From contig JAXLSW010000011.1 of assembly GCA_046330415.1 (NCBI GenBank), positions 62,001 to 126,000 on the forward strand: DNA of 64,000 nt, in the 5' to 3' direction. Below, piece by piece: positions 1 to 8,516 of this stretch (its first letter is position 1; each line of letters begins with the position of its first letter). The translations under genes were made by a program, and so were the position numbers. Origin of the DNA: RHKX01 sp046330415. GTDB lineage: Bacteria; Actinomycetota; Thermoleophilia; Solirubrobacterales; 70-9. The notes beneath the pieces are model-generated. The model did not search any database. It saw only the letters and a program-made list of their open reading frames with translations, and was not told the origin of the DNA.

Positions 1-826
1 GGCGCAGGCACCAGTCCATCGACCCGACCGCGCCGAGCGCCATCAGCTCCCGCTCCCACTGGAAGTTGGCCATGATCAGCTTGAAGCCGCCGTGCTCCTC
101 CCCGAGCAGGTTCTCCTCGGGGACGAAGACGTCGCTGAAGGCGAGCTCGCCGGTGTCGGAGGCGTGCCAGCCGAGCTTCTCGAGCTTGCGCGAGACCTCG
201 TAGCCGGGCATCTCCCGCTCGAGAATCAGGAACGAGATGCCGCCGTGACCGCCCTCGGGCTTCGTCCGCACCGCGCAGACGAGGAAGTCCGCGCGGACGC
301 CGTTGGTGATGAACGTCTTGGAGCCGTTGACGACCCAGCCTCCGTCGACGCGCTCGGCCCGGGTCCGGATCGAGGCGACGTCGGAGCCCGCTCCCGGCTC
401 GGTGATCCCGAGCGCGGCGATCTTCTCGCCGGCGATCGCGGGACGCAGGAAGCGCTCGTGCTGCTCGTCGGTGCCGAAGTTCCAGACCGGGGGAGTGGCG
501 ATCCCGGTGTGGGCGCCGATCCCGGCGCCGACCCCGCCCGACATCCCCGCCGCCGCGATCTCCTCGGCCCAGACGGCGTCGTGGAGGTTGTCGCCGCCCT
601 GTCCGCCCAAGCGTTCGGGGTACTTGAGCCCGAGGAAGCCGAGCTCGGCGGCGCGCGTGAAGAGCTCGCGCGGGAACTCCCGCTGCTCCTCCCACTCGTT
701 CTGGTGGGGGAGGATCTCGCTCTCTACCCAGCGGCGGATCGTCGCCCGCAGCTCCTCGTGCTCGGGCTCGAACGGAGGGACGAGCGCCCGCTGGCCGGTG
801 TCCTTGACTATGGTCACGGCGACCAC
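1..826 (-). CDS. acyl-CoA dehydrogenase (3' end outside window)
   Basis: Flavin-dependent enzyme introducing an alpha-beta double bond into an acyl-CoA. About 275 N-terminal residues are visible on the minus strand; the C-terminal helical domain lies beyond base 1. Family landmarks are an ITEPGAGSD flavin/substrate segment, a NGSKTFITNG segment, and EKLGWHASDTGELAF leading into VPEENLLGEE. It resembles the complete paralogue at 5659-6873. The start is unclear: GTG at 826 or GTG at 817 both fit, and no strong ribosome-binding site separates them. It is divergent from mscL with under 50 bp between starts. The substrate cannot be inferred from this fragment. Confidence 0.9.
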   Translation of the reverse strand, partial: MVAVTIVKDTGQRALVPPFEPEHEELRATIRRWVESEILPHQNEWEEQREFPRELFTRAAELGFLGLKYPERLGGQGGDNLHDAVWAEEIAAAGMSGGVGAGIGAHTGIATPPVWNFGTDEQHERFLRPAIAGEKIAALGITEPGAGSDVASIRTRAERVDGGWVVNGSKTFITNGVRADFLVCAVRTKPEGGHGGISFLILEREMPGYEVSRKLEKLGWHASDTGELAFSDVFVPEENLLGEEHGGFKLIMANFQWERELMALGAVGSMDWCLR

Positions 827-874
827 GCTACCCGTCGCCCGGCAGGGGCGGCCGCAGGAGGAGAGCAGGACCAG

Positions 875-1300
875 ATGCTTACGGGCTTCAAGAACTTCAT
901 CACGCGCGGAAACGTCGTCGAGCTGGCCGTCGCGGTCGTCATCGGCACCGCGTTCGGCGCCGTCGTCACCTCGCTCGTCGCCGACCTGATCACCCCGCTG
1001 ATCGGCGCGATCATCGGCGAGCCGGACTTCAGCGGCCTCACCTTCACGATCAACGGCTCCAAGTTCACCTACGGCAACTTCATCAACGCGCTGATCGCGT
1101 TCATGTCGATCGCCGCCGCGGTCTACTTCTTCGTGATCGTGCCTCTGGAGAAACTGGACGAGCTGCGCCACGGGCCGAAGGAGGCCGGCACCCGCGAGTG
1201 CCCCGAGTGCATCTCCGAGGTCCCGAAGGCGGCGACGCGGTGCGCCTTCTGCACGAGCGAGCTGCCCCCGGCCGAGCCGGAGCCGGCTGCCGCGACCTGA
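875..1300 (+). CDS. mscL: large-conductance mechanosensitive channel MscL with C-terminal zinc-ribbon-like tail
   Basis: Pentameric inner-membrane channel that opens under membrane tension to release solutes during hypo-osmotic shock. The 141-residue product begins MLTGFKNFITRGN and has the expected two transmembrane helices: TM1 at about residues 15-45 with the glycine/alanine-rich pore lining, TM2 at about 70-93. After TM2, where a short amphipathic cytoplasmic helix is normal, it carries CPEC and CAFC pairs (about residues 109-126) that look like a small zinc ribbon. ATG at 875 follows a purine-rich GGAGGAGAG stretch. The tail recalls MscL proteins of other actinobacteria, but its role is unknown. 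Confidence 0.95.
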   Translation: MLTGFKNFITRGNVVELAVAVVIGTAFGAVVTSLVADLITPLIGAIIGEPDFSGLTFTINGSKFTYGNFINALIAFMSIAAAVYFFVIVPLEKLDELRHGPKEAGTRECPECISEVPKAATRCAFCTSELPPAEPEPAAAT

Positions 1301-1374
1301 GCGACTCGCAGGGCGCGCAAGCCGCGCAGGACGTGGTGGAGGCGCCCCGCGCTGGTAGCCCCCGCCGCTCCGCA

Positions 1375-1423
1375 CCTGCGAAGCGTCCTGTGGTCCATAT
1401 GGGACCCCGAGATGCAGCGCAGG
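1375..1423. repeat. 49-nt symmetric hairpin, GTCCTGTGGTCC family, copy 1
   Basis: Two-fold symmetric element centred at 1399. Outer arms CCTGCG/CGCAGG, then partly paired middle segments, then inner arms GGTCC/GGACC around loop ATATG. It lies in the gap between convergent mscL and the kinase gene. Related copies are at 1566-1614 and 32627-32675, all exactly 49 nt. Confidence 0.7.
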
Positions 1424-1565
1424 CGCCGCGCCTTGCAGTCCACACGCCCGGCGCCCGGCGGCTCCACCCGCAGAGCGGCGCACTCAGCTGCTCGGAGGCA
1501 CGCTCGGCGGCGGGATTGGCTGGGGAGGGGGCCACGGCCAAGGCCCGAGAACCCGTCGCCTCGCG

Positions 1566-1614
1566 CCTGCGAAGCGTCCTGTGGTCCGCATGGGACCCCG
1601 GGACGTCGCGCGGG
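1566..1614. repeat. 49-nt symmetric hairpin, GTCCTGTGGTCC family, copy 2
   Basis: Centred at 1590, 191 bp after copy 1. The 5' half is nearly identical to copy 1, but the 3' half differs in ways that mostly preserve pairing (CCTGCG pairs with CGCGGG using one wobble). Loop is GCATG. Confidence 0.7.
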
Positions 1615-1690
1615 CACCCGCGCGCCCGCCGGGCCGCCGCCTCGCGACCCGAGGCCATGGATGGGGGCCTCGGCGGGGGACCACTCCGGC

Positions 1691-1733
1691 GAGAGGAGAG
1701 AACACCGCGAATATCGCGGTGAAGTCTCCTTTC
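1691..1733. repeat. 43-nt symmetric hairpin
   Basis: Outer 9-bp stem (1691-1699 with 1725-1733), 3+3-nt internal loop GAA/AAG, perfect inner stem CACCGCGA/TCGCGGTG, loop ATA. It lies 59 bp beyond the stop of the convergent kinase gene. It could serve as a terminator, but there is no clear T-run, and its geometry matches other hairpins in the window. Confidence 0.6.
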
Positions 1734-1791
1734 GACGCCGGCCGGCCCGTAGTCGGCGAGACGTGAGCGGGTCCGGGCCGCCGCTGACCCC

Positions 1792-2952
1792 TCAGCCGCT
1801 GAGCAGCTCGCGCAGGCGCTCGAGCAGCGTCCCCGCGTCGAACGGCTTGTCGATGAAGTCCACGCGACCCGCCGTCGGGCCGAGGTCGGTCGGCGGCGCC
1901 TGGTCGCTGTAGCCGGACATGAAGAGGACGTTGAGGCCGGGCCGCATCGCCACCGCCCGGCGGGCGAGGTCGTCGCCGCGCATCCCCGGCATCACCAGGT
2001 CGGCGAGCAGCAGGTCGACCTCCAGGCTCGGGTTGTCGAGCAGCTCGAGCGCCTCGGTGCCGCCGCCCGCGGAGCGCACCAGGTAGCCGGCGCTCTCGAG
2101 GATCCGCTCGGCGACGCGGCGGACGGCGATGTCGTCTTCGGTGATCAGGATCGACTCGCCCCGTCCCGCGGGAGCCGCCTGCGTCGGCCTGGTCGCCTGC
2201 GCGACGCCGCCGTCGGCGGCGGGGAGGTGGATCTCGACGCTCGTCCCGAGCCCCGGCTCGGATGAGAGGTCGATCATGCCCCCGGCCTGGGTGACGATCG
2301 TGTAGACGGTCGCGAGGCCGAGGCCGGTCCCCTGTCCCGACGCCTTGGTCGTGAACATCGGCTCGAACGCGCGGGCGGCGACCTCGCTGTCCATGCCGGT
2401 CCCGGTGTCGGAGACGAGCAGGCGCACGAAGCGGCCCGGCTGCACGCTCGGGCTTGCGACCGTCTCCCCGGCCCCGACCTCGACGTTGTCGGTCTCGAAG
2501 GTGAGGACGCCGCCCTGCGGCATCGCGTCGCGCGCGTTCACGGCCAGGTTGATCAGGATCTGCTCGATCCGGGCCGGGTCCTCGGCGATCGGCCAGAGGC
2601 CCTCGCGCAGGCGCCGGTCGACCTGGACGTGAGCGCCGATCGTCGAGCGCAGGAAGCCGTCGAGGCCTGAGATCAGCTCGTTGAGGTCGAAGACGACGCT
2701 CGAGCCGGCCTCGCGGCGGGCCAGGATCATCAGCTGGCGGACGAGGCCGACCCCGCGCTCCGCCGCCCGCCTGATCTCCTCGATGTCGTCGTGGGCGGGG
2801 GAGCCCGGCGGCAGCGAGCCCGAGGCGAAGCGGGCGTAGTTGATGATCACGCCGAGGATGTTGTTGAAGTCGTGCGCGATGCCGCCGGCGAGCTGGCCGA
2901 TGACCTGAAGCGGCTGCTCATCCGGCCCGCCGGGCCGCTCCGGCGTGCTCAC
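1792..2952 (-). CDS. hybrid sensor histidine kinase with C-terminal receiver
   Basis: Soluble histidine kinase of 386 residues with no membrane segments. Order: short N-terminus, phosphoacceptor H-box GGIAHDFNNILGVI at about residues 23-36, HATPase domain with NLAVNARDAMP (N box), DTGTGM (G1) and GTGLGLATVYTIV (G2), then a receiver domain from about 265 with acidic ITEDD, phosphorylatable Asp in LLADLVMPGM and the DKPF lysine. GTG start at 2952 overlaps the stop of the upstream regulator gene by 4 nt, so the two are translationally coupled. There is no input domain, so the signal is presumably delivered by a partner protein. Confidence 0.9.
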   Translation of the reverse strand: MSTPERPGGPDEQPLQVIGQLAGGIAHDFNNILGVIINYARFASGSLPPGSPAHDDIEEIRRAAERGVGLVRQLMILARREAGSSVVFDLNELISGLDGFLRSTIGAHVQVDRRLREGLWPIAEDPARIEQILINLAVNARDAMPQGGVLTFETDNVEVGAGETVASPSVQPGRFVRLLVSDTGTGMDSEVAARAFEPMFTTKASGQGTGLGLATVYTIVTQAGGMIDLSSEPGLGTSVEIHLPAADGGVAQATRPTQAAPAGRGESILITEDDIAVRRVAERILESAGYLVRSAGGGTEALELLDNPSLEVDLLLADLVMPGMRGDDLARRAVAMRPGLNVLFMSGYSDQAPPTDLGPTAGRVDFIDKPFDAGTLLERLRELLSG

Positions 2953-3605
2953 TCGAGCAGTCCCCAGCGCATCGCCGTCGCCACGGCGGCGGCGCGGTCG
3001 GAGACGCCGAGCTTCTCGTAGAGGTTGTGCAGGTGCGTCTTGATCGTCGCCTCCGAGAGGTGCAGCTCGGCGCCGATCTTCTGCGCGGTCCGCCCCTCGG
3101 CCAGCAGCGTCAGCACCTCGGCCTCGCGGCCCGTCAGCGCCGGGCGGTCGGAGGTCTCGCGGAGCTGGATCTCGTTGGCGATCCCGGCGGCGAACTGCGG
3201 CGCGATCACTGTCTCGCCGCGGCCGGCGGTGACGATCGACTCGATCAGCTCCATGTGGTCGGAGGCCTTCGAGACGTAGCCCGCCGCCCCCTGGGCGAGT
3301 GCGTTGTACGCCGCGGCGGAGTCCTCGTAGCCGGTCAGCAGCATGATCCGCGTGCGCAGCCCGTCGCGCTTGGCGGCGGCGACGATCTTGAGCCCGTCGA
3401 GGCCGGGCATCCGCACGTCGACGACGGCGACGTCTGGCTCGAGCTCGTTCAGCCGCTCCAGCGCGTCGCGCCCGTCGGAGCTCGAGGCGACCAGCTCCAG
3501 CTCCGGCCGCTCCGCGATCGCTCGCTCCAGCCCCTGCCTGTATACGGGGTGGTCGTCGGCGATGAGGATCGTCAGACGACGGGCCGATTCGGACATCGCG
3601 GTCAT
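2949..3605 (-). CDS. NarL/FixJ-type response regulator
   Basis: Two-component transcription regulator of 218 residues. The receiver (about 10-125) has acidic ADDH, the phosphoacceptor Asp in VVDVRMPGLDG, a Thr in LLTGYED and the Lys in YVSKASD. The LuxR-type helix-turn-helix follows at about 150-210 (LTGREAEVLTLLAEG, then SEATIKTHLHNLYEKLGV). ATG at 3605 is the first gene of the operon with the hybrid kinase at 1792. The kinase is the obvious partner, although its own receiver domain may act as a relay or a sink. Confidence 0.93.
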   Translation of the reverse strand: MTAMSESARRLTILIADDHPVYRQGLERAIAERPELELVASSSDGRDALERLNELEPDVAVVDVRMPGLDGLKIVAAAKRDGLRTRIMLLTGYEDSAAAYNALAQGAAGYVSKASDHMELIESIVTAGRGETVIAPQFAAGIANEIQLRETSDRPALTGREAEVLTLLAEGRTAQKIGAELHLSEATIKTHLHNLYEKLGVSDRAAAVATAMRWGLLE

Positions 3606-3876
3606 TCTTTCAGGCGCTCTGGCGGGTTCCGGGGGTCTCCCTCACCTCATCCGATCGGTGGACCCGCGGTTCATCCGGTGGGTGGTCCGGTCGGTGTATC
3701 CGGCCCGCCTGACCGCCGGCCGATGTTGGACCCGACACGGTTGACCCCGGCAGGAGGCTGCAGCGGCGGAAGGATCCGCCGGCTCCAACGCCGGGGCAAA
3801 GGGACGGGCGGGGGCGTCGCGGAGTGCGGCGCCCCCCTCGTTCCACGCCTGAGTCGTACTCCACAGCGGCCAAACC

Positions 3877-3908
3877 ATGTTTGGGATCGGGCCGCTCCGG
3901 TCAAACAT
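3877..3908. repeat. hairpin with two-stage stem
   Basis: Outer stem ATGTTTG/CAAACAT, near-symmetric internal loop, inner CGG/CCG, 6-nt loop. A single copy was seen; its architecture is like the other intergenic hairpins. Confidence 0.45.
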
Positions 3909-4030
3909 CCGTCCAGGGGCTAAAGCCCCCGGCCCGACCGGCCGAGAGGAGAGCAGGACTTCATCCCACGAACCGACGCGGCGACGTGTTCGCCGCGTTC
4001 CTCCAGGTCCGATCCATACCCATCCCCCGT

Positions 4031-4067
4031 CTCGGCCCGCTCCGCAACGAGCGGGTCGAGGCTTTTC
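4031..4067 (+). terminator. intrinsic terminator without an obvious upstream gene
   Basis: Twelve continuous pairs (CTCGGCCCGCTC with GAGCGGGTCGAG, one G-T) around loop CGCAAC, followed by GGCTTTTC. In plus orientation this is a good rho-independent terminator, yet no plus-strand gene ends upstream, so it may end an unannotated small RNA starting somewhere in 3606-4030. Confidence 0.5.
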
Positions 4068-4313
4068 AGGATGATGCTCCGCGGACAGGCAGGGTGGGGT
4101 CGCTGTCGCGGGGTGCGCAAACAGCACTTGCGATCCGGTCGTCAGTTGTCTGTTGAGATGCTGCTCGTTGTTCCGTAGCGTGCGCCGCTGGATGAGGGAA
4201 CGTGGGGGAGCCACAACTACCGCGCGGCGGTGGTCCGGAGATCAAAGGCTCCGCTTGCCATGTGTGGGAGCGCCACGAGCAACATGGTTTCCATTGGCAA
4301 ACGCTAGGTCCCG

Positions 4314-5516
4314 GTGCGTGAGGCCGAATTGAGCGCGCGACCGCGACCCTTGCGAGTTCACCTACTTGCACTCGGGTTGGCAGTTACCTTCCTCGTCAGC
4401 TTCGTCACGCATGAGGCGCCAGCTGCAGCCGCAGGAGAGGACTCTGGCGTGGTCCGGTCCGTCGTCCGGACTCTTCCTGAGGCACGAGCGGTCGTCCCCG
4501 CTTCGGATGGAGGGTCTTTCGTGGTTGGCTCTCGCAGGGGCTCCTCCGCGGGTGGTCGCTCCCGGACACTGGTCGCACGCTTCGATCAGTCCGGAGAGCA
4601 GGACCTTGGGTTCGGGCGGAAGGGTGTCTTGACCCTTCGCCGGAGTGATGAGCAGAGCGGCGGGCGCCGTGGCCTGGCCGCCTTCGGCACCGCCGAAGGG
4701 CTCTGCATCCGGCTCGGGACCCTGCTGCGCTGCTTCGATTCCACGGGCCGCCGTGATCGCTCGTATGGCGCTGGGCGTGGGTTCGTGGTCCTCCCAGGCT
4801 CAGCCAGGTCACTTCTCGTCGACTCAGTCGGTAGGCCGATCTTCCGGCAGGGCCATCGCCTGGTCCGCTTGACTTCTGATGGGCAGGTGGACGACGCATT
4901 CGACGACCACGGCGGCGTCGCGTTGCCGCTCCAGCCGGAGGGGTCACTTGGCTTGGCTCTCGGTCCCGATGATTCTGTGGTGGTGGCGTCTGCCCCGTCA
5001 GGCCGGTTTGCGCGTTTCACGTCGGCGGGCATCCTCGACCCCTCCTTTGGCGAGATGGGCATCGCTCAGATTCCCTTCGGGGACTCCGGTCTCGCGTCCC
5101 TGGACGTCGCATCCGATGGATCGACGTTCGCGATGCTCCGCCGGAGCGGCTCCACGGAGGCGTTCGAGATTCTCACCAAGCTGGGGCCAGATGGGAGCTT
5201 GGATCCCACATTCGGTTCTGAGGGGGGCGTCCCGCTTGCCGGAAGCTGGGCTGATGATCTGGCGACCGACTCACGGGGCCTCAGCTACCTCCGGACCGAG
5301 AGAGGGGATGGACTCGGCCTCGTCCGACTCGATGCGACGGGAAAGCTCGATTCGGCTTTCGGACGGGACGGGACGCTGCGTGTGCACTTCGGGAGCCGGC
5401 GCTCCTACTCGACCGCACTGGCGGTCTTGCCGTCCGATGACGTCGTTGTCGCCGGGGCGCTGGAGACGAAGGCGGGCGGCACTGTCCTTGCGCTGTCCGT
5501 CTTGCCTACGGGCTGA
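4314..5516 (+). CDS. secreted delta-60 repeat beta-propeller-like protein
   Basis: A 400-residue exported protein. GTG at 4314 opens an N-terminus with arginines followed by a hydrophobic stretch (about residues 16-33) and a likely signal-peptidase site after APAAAA. The rest consists of repeats of about 40-60 residues ending in variants of LDPSFGxxG or LDxAFGxxG, the signature of the delta-60 repeat family, which is predicted to fold as beta-propeller blades. Substrate and role are unknown. Codon use differs visibly from neighbours, with more A/T at third positions, and the upstream gap is also less GC-rich, hinting at acquisition by transfer. No operon partner. Confidence 0.75.
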   Translation: MREAELSARPRPLRVHLLALGLAVTFLVSFVTHEAPAAAAGEDSGVVRSVVRTLPEARAVVPASDGGSFVVGSRRGSSAGGRSRTLVARFDQSGEQDLGFGRKGVLTLRRSDEQSGGRRGLAAFGTAEGLCIRLGTLLRCFDSTGRRDRSYGAGRGFVVLPGSARSLLVDSVGRPIFRQGHRLVRLTSDGQVDDAFDDHGGVALPLQPEGSLGLALGPDDSVVVASAPSGRFARFTSAGILDPSFGEMGIAQIPFGDSGLASLDVASDGSTFAMLRRSGSTEAFEILTKLGPDGSLDPTFGSEGGVPLAGSWADDLATDSRGLSYLRTERGDGLGLVRLDATGKLDSAFGRDGTLRVHFGSRRSYSTALAVLPSDDVVVAGALETKAGGTVLALSVLPTG

Positions 5517-5553
5517 GGCTCCAACACGGCCGAATCCAGGATCCTGAGCCTTT
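5517..5553 (+). terminator. possible terminator after the delta-60 gene
   Basis: GGCTC directly after the stop pairs with GAGCC at 5546-5550, with ATCC/GGAT inside, followed by TTTG. The stem is short and the T-run weak. Confidence 0.35.
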
Positions 5554-5658
5554 GATACGCCGAGGCGCGACGGTCGGGCTGTGTGCGTCACTTGCTTGTG
5601 CGCTTGAGGGAGTTCATGCTGCACGGCGCAAGTTTGAGGTTCGACGAGCGGCATCGCC

Positions 5659-6873
5659 CTACAGCCCGTAGCTGCGGCCGATCACCTCGAGCATGACCTC
5701 GTCGGAGCCGGCGCCGATGCGGTTCAGGCGCATGTCGCGGTAGGCGCGCTCGATGCCGTACTCCTTCATGTAGCCGTAGCCGCCGTGGATCTGCAGGCAC
5801 TCGTCGGCGACCTCGCAGGCCATCTGCGCGGCGAAGAGCTTCGCCATGGTGATCTCGCGGACCGGGTACTCGCCGTTGGCGAAGCGCCAGGCGGTCGTGT
5901 AGGTGAGCTGCTTGGCGGCCTCGATCTTGGTCGCCATGTCGGCGAACTTGTGGCGGATCGCCTGGAACTTGCCGATCGGGCGGCCGAAGGCCTCGCGCTC
6001 CTTGGCGTACTCGAGCGTCTTCTCGAAGATGCGCTCGGCGCCGGCGACGCAGCCGATCGCGCCGACCAGCCGCTCTCCCTGAAGCTCCCAGCTGATGTGG
6101 TAGAAGCCCTTGCCCTCCTGGCCGATCAGGTTCTCCGCCGGGACGCGGACGTCCTCGAAGGAGAGCTCCGCGGTGTCGGAGGAGTGCATGCCGAGCTTCT
6201 CGAGCTTGCGTGAGACGGAGAAGCCCTCGGTCGGGTTGCCGTCCTCGTCCTTGAGGTCGACGATGAACAGGGTGATGCCGTCGTGGCGGGCGTCGGGGTC
6301 GGTCTTGGTGACGAGCAGGATGAAGTCGGCCCGCGCCCCGTTGGTGATGAAGATCTTCGAGCCGTTGATGACGTACTCGTCGCCGTCCTTACGGGCGGTG
6401 GTGCGGATGCCGGCCACGTCGGAGCCGGCGCCGGGCTCGGTGATCCCCAGCGAGGCGATCTTCTCGCCCTTGATCCCGGGGACGAGGTAGCGCTGCTTCT
6501 GATCCTCGTTGCCGAGCATCTCGATCGGCGGCAGGACCATGTCGGTGTGGACGGCGAGGCCCATGTTGAGACCGCCGGAGCCGGAGTGGGAGAGGGCCTC
6601 GGCGCGGACCAGCGAGTAGTAGTAGTCGCCGCCCTGGCCGCCGTACTCCTCGGGGAAGCAGAGGCCGACGAAGCCGAGATCGGCCATGCGCTTGAGCACG
6701 GAGTCCGGCCACAGCGTCTCCTCCCACTCCTCGGCGTTGGGGGCGAGCTCCTTCTTGACCCACGCCTCCATCGACTCGCGCAGGTCCTCGTGCTCCTGGG
6801 TGAAGATCAGGTGGCGCTTGCTCGATCCGAAGTCGGGCTTGACGACCTGCTCGCTGGTCTCGGTGCTTGCCAT
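5659..6873 (-). CDS. acyl-CoA dehydrogenase
   Basis: Complete 404-residue flavoprotein that oxidises an acyl-CoA, passing electrons to ETF. Visible landmarks are LGITEPGAGSDVA (FAD/substrate segment, about residue 130), NGSKIFITNGARAD, EKLGMHSSDTAELSF, and a C-terminal QIHGGYGYMKEYGIERAYRD region where AcdA-type enzymes bind FAD and carry the catalytic glutamate. ATG at 6873 is chosen over longer upstream frames because GAAGGAG lies 12 nt before it and the family N-terminus fits. It is divergent from the P450 gene, and a 27-bp inverted-repeat motif (6928-6954) shared with the enoyl-CoA hydratase promoter lies just upstream. Chain-length specificity cannot be told. Confidence 0.93.
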   Translation of the reverse strand: MASTETSEQVVKPDFGSSKRHLIFTQEHEDLRESMEAWVKKELAPNAEEWEETLWPDSVLKRMADLGFVGLCFPEEYGGQGGDYYYSLVRAEALSHSGSGGLNMGLAVHTDMVLPPIEMLGNEDQKQRYLVPGIKGEKIASLGITEPGAGSDVAGIRTTARKDGDEYVINGSKIFITNGARADFILLVTKTDPDARHDGITLFIVDLKDEDGNPTEGFSVSRKLEKLGMHSSDTAELSFEDVRVPAENLIGQEGKGFYHISWELQGERLVGAIGCVAGAERIFEKTLEYAKEREAFGRPIGKFQAIRHKFADMATKIEAAKQLTYTTAWRFANGEYPVREITMAKLFAAQMACEVADECLQIHGGYGYMKEYGIERAYRDMRLNRIGAGSDEVMLEVIGRSYGL

Positions 6874-6927
6874 TGCGGATCGGGCTCCTTCGAGGGTGGG
6901 TGGGTGACGCCGGCCTTGCTTGGCCAA

Positions 6928-6954
6928 AAGTGGACAGTAGCACTTACTACTTCC
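6928..6954. promoter_or_regulatory. candidate operator shared with 13072-13098
   Basis: Inverted repeat AAGTGG-N13-CTACTT with an internal CACTT, located in the divergent promoter region of the acyl-CoA dehydrogenase and P450 genes. A closely matching site precedes the enoyl-CoA hydratase gene. Size and symmetry suit a TetR/FadR-type dimer, but the binding protein is not identified. Confidence 0.5.
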
Positions 6955-7014
6955 TACTCGGTCGGCCTCGGCGCGGCGGCGCCTGGGAGACCTATTGCGG
7001 AAACGAGGTGCCCT

Positions 7015-7043
7015 TTTGCGCTTGCCGGGAGGTGGTCTAGGCT
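7015..7043 (+). promoter_or_regulatory. possible promoter of the P450 gene
   Basis: TTTGCG and TAGGCT hexamers separated by 17 bp, 37 bp before the GTG start. The same TAGGCT hexamer occurs ahead of the enoyl-CoA hydratase gene (13107-13112). Confidence 0.35.
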
Positions 7044-7079
7044 GGCTGCGCAGCCGTTCGCAGGGGAAGGACCCAGCCC

Positions 7080-8504
7080 GTGTCAGTTCAGATGGAGTCG
7101 AAGGACAGGACCGCCGCCGCCGAGGAGCGCGCGAGCGGGCCCGCACCCGCACCCGCCCCGCCGTTCGAGGAGCGCCTGCCGCCCGGCTCGCGCGCGCCCG
7201 GCCTGCTGCAGATGCGGCGCTGGTTCAGCGACCCGGCGTCCTTCATGGAGGGCAACCGCGACCGATACGGGCCGGTCTTCCGCGTCCGCCTCGGCGCGCT
7301 CAAGCGCTGCGCGATGATCGCCGACCCCGCCGCCGCCTGGCAGGTGCTCGGCGGCAACCCCGACGTCTTCCGGATGGGGCCGACGAACCGGATCTTCCGC
7401 CCCGTCCTCGGCGACAGCTCGCTGTTTCTGCTCGACGGGGAGGAGCACCGCCATCACCGCCGCCTGATGGCTCCCGCCTTCCACCGCACCGGCGTGCGCC
7501 GCTACGCAGACCTGATCGAGGAGATCGCCCTCCGCGACCTCGGCGAGTGGCCGGTTGGCGAGCCGTTCCCGCTGCAGACGGCGATGCGGCGGATCACCAC
7601 CGAGTCGATCGTCCGCATCGCAATCGGCGTCTGCCGGCCCGACAACGACATCGAGATCCGCCGCCTCGTCCCGGCGATGCTGAAGATCGCCGAGAACCCG
7701 CTCGCGCTGATGCCGCAGTTCCAGCGCGAGATGGGCGGTCGCTCCCCATTCGGCAAGGTGATGGAGGTGACCCGGCGGATCGACCGGATCCTCTACGAGG
7801 AGATCGGGATCCGCCGGACCCTGCGCCCGCACGAGCGCGGCAACGACGTGCTCTCCATCCTGGCGACGCCGCAGCCGCACGAGGACGCCTTCATGACCGA
7901 CCGCGAGATCCGCGACGAGATGCTGACGCTGCTGATCGCCGGTCACGAGACGACGGCAAACGCGCTCTCGTGGACCTTCGAGCGGGTGCTCCGCCACCCG
8001 GTGGTCCACGACCGCCTGCTCGCCGAGCTCAGCAACGAAGACGACACATACGTCGACGCGGTCGTCCGCGAGACGCTGCGCCAGCGCCCGATCCTGCCCG
8101 TCACCGCCCGCCGCCTGCAGGAGGACATGGAGGTCGGCGAGTTCGCCTTCCCGCGCGGCTGGACCCTGATGCCCGCGATCTTCCTCATCCACCAGGACCC
8201 GGAGGTCTTCCCCGAGCCGGAGGTCTTCCGGCCCGAGCGCTTCCTCGAGGACCCGCGCCCGAGCTCGCGCGTGTGGCTCCCGTTCGGGGCCGGCTCGCGC
8301 CACTGCATCGGCTCCCACCTGGCGCTGCTGACGATCAAGACGGTGCTGCGGACGGTCCTGCAGCGGGCGACCGTGGTCGCCGAGGGTGGCGACGAGCCGA
8401 TCGTGCGCAACAACATGACGCTCGCCCCCGGTCGGGGAACCACCGTCACCGTGCTCGGCAGCCGCGGAACGCGCGCCCGCAATCGCGCGCCCGTCCCCGG
8501 CTGA
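7080..8504 (+). CDS. cytochrome P450
   Basis: Haem-thiolate monooxygenase of 474 residues with no N-terminal membrane anchor, so soluble. Motifs: I-helix AGHETTAN (oxygen activation, about residue 284), ExxR as ETLR (about 330), PERF region, and haem-binding loop FGAGSRHCIG with the cysteine ligand near residue 412. The N-terminal 25 residues are Pro/Ala-rich and probably disordered. GTG at 7080 has GGGGAAGG about 10 nt upstream. It is divergent from the acyl-CoA dehydrogenase at 5659 and may share its operator, suggesting lipid or terpenoid substrates. No ferredoxin gene is adjacent; FprA at 26127 is one possible electron donor component. Confidence 0.93.
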   Translation: MSVQMESKDRTAAAEERASGPAPAPAPPFEERLPPGSRAPGLLQMRRWFSDPASFMEGNRDRYGPVFRVRLGALKRCAMIADPAAAWQVLGGNPDVFRMGPTNRIFRPVLGDSSLFLLDGEEHRHHRRLMAPAFHRTGVRRYADLIEEIALRDLGEWPVGEPFPLQTAMRRITTESIVRIAIGVCRPDNDIEIRRLVPAMLKIAENPLALMPQFQREMGGRSPFGKVMEVTRRIDRILYEEIGIRRTLRPHERGNDVLSILATPQPHEDAFMTDREIRDEMLTLLIAGHETTANALSWTFERVLRHPVVHDRLLAELSNEDDTYVDAVVRETLRQRPILPVTARRLQEDMEVGEFAFPRGWTLMPAIFLIHQDPEVFPEPEVFRPERFLEDPRPSSRVWLPFGAGSRHCIGSHLALLTIKTVLRTVLQRATVVAEGGDEPIVRNNMTLAPGRGTTVTVLGSRGTRARNRAPVPG

Positions 8505-8516
8505 TCCCGCCTCGGC

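Larger units (their letters stand above)
3606..4313. other. long non-coding gap with several hairpins
   Basis: About 700 bp between divergent genes with no convincing coding frame. It contains GGCGGA/TCCGCC near 3765, a long GGGGCG/GCGCCCC stem near 3810-3840, a hairpin at 3877-3908, the palindrome GGGGCTAAAGCCCC near 3916, a 9-bp ACGCGGCGA/TCGCCGCGT stem near 3977, and a terminator-like hairpin at 4031. The right-hand part is less GC-rich than the surroundings and runs into the atypical gene at 4314. Confidence 0.5.

Noticed and set aside
1301..1791. Coding frames in the mscL-kinase gap
   Set aside because: Frames there are Arg/Pro/Ala-rich without motifs, and the interval is explained by three hairpin elements.
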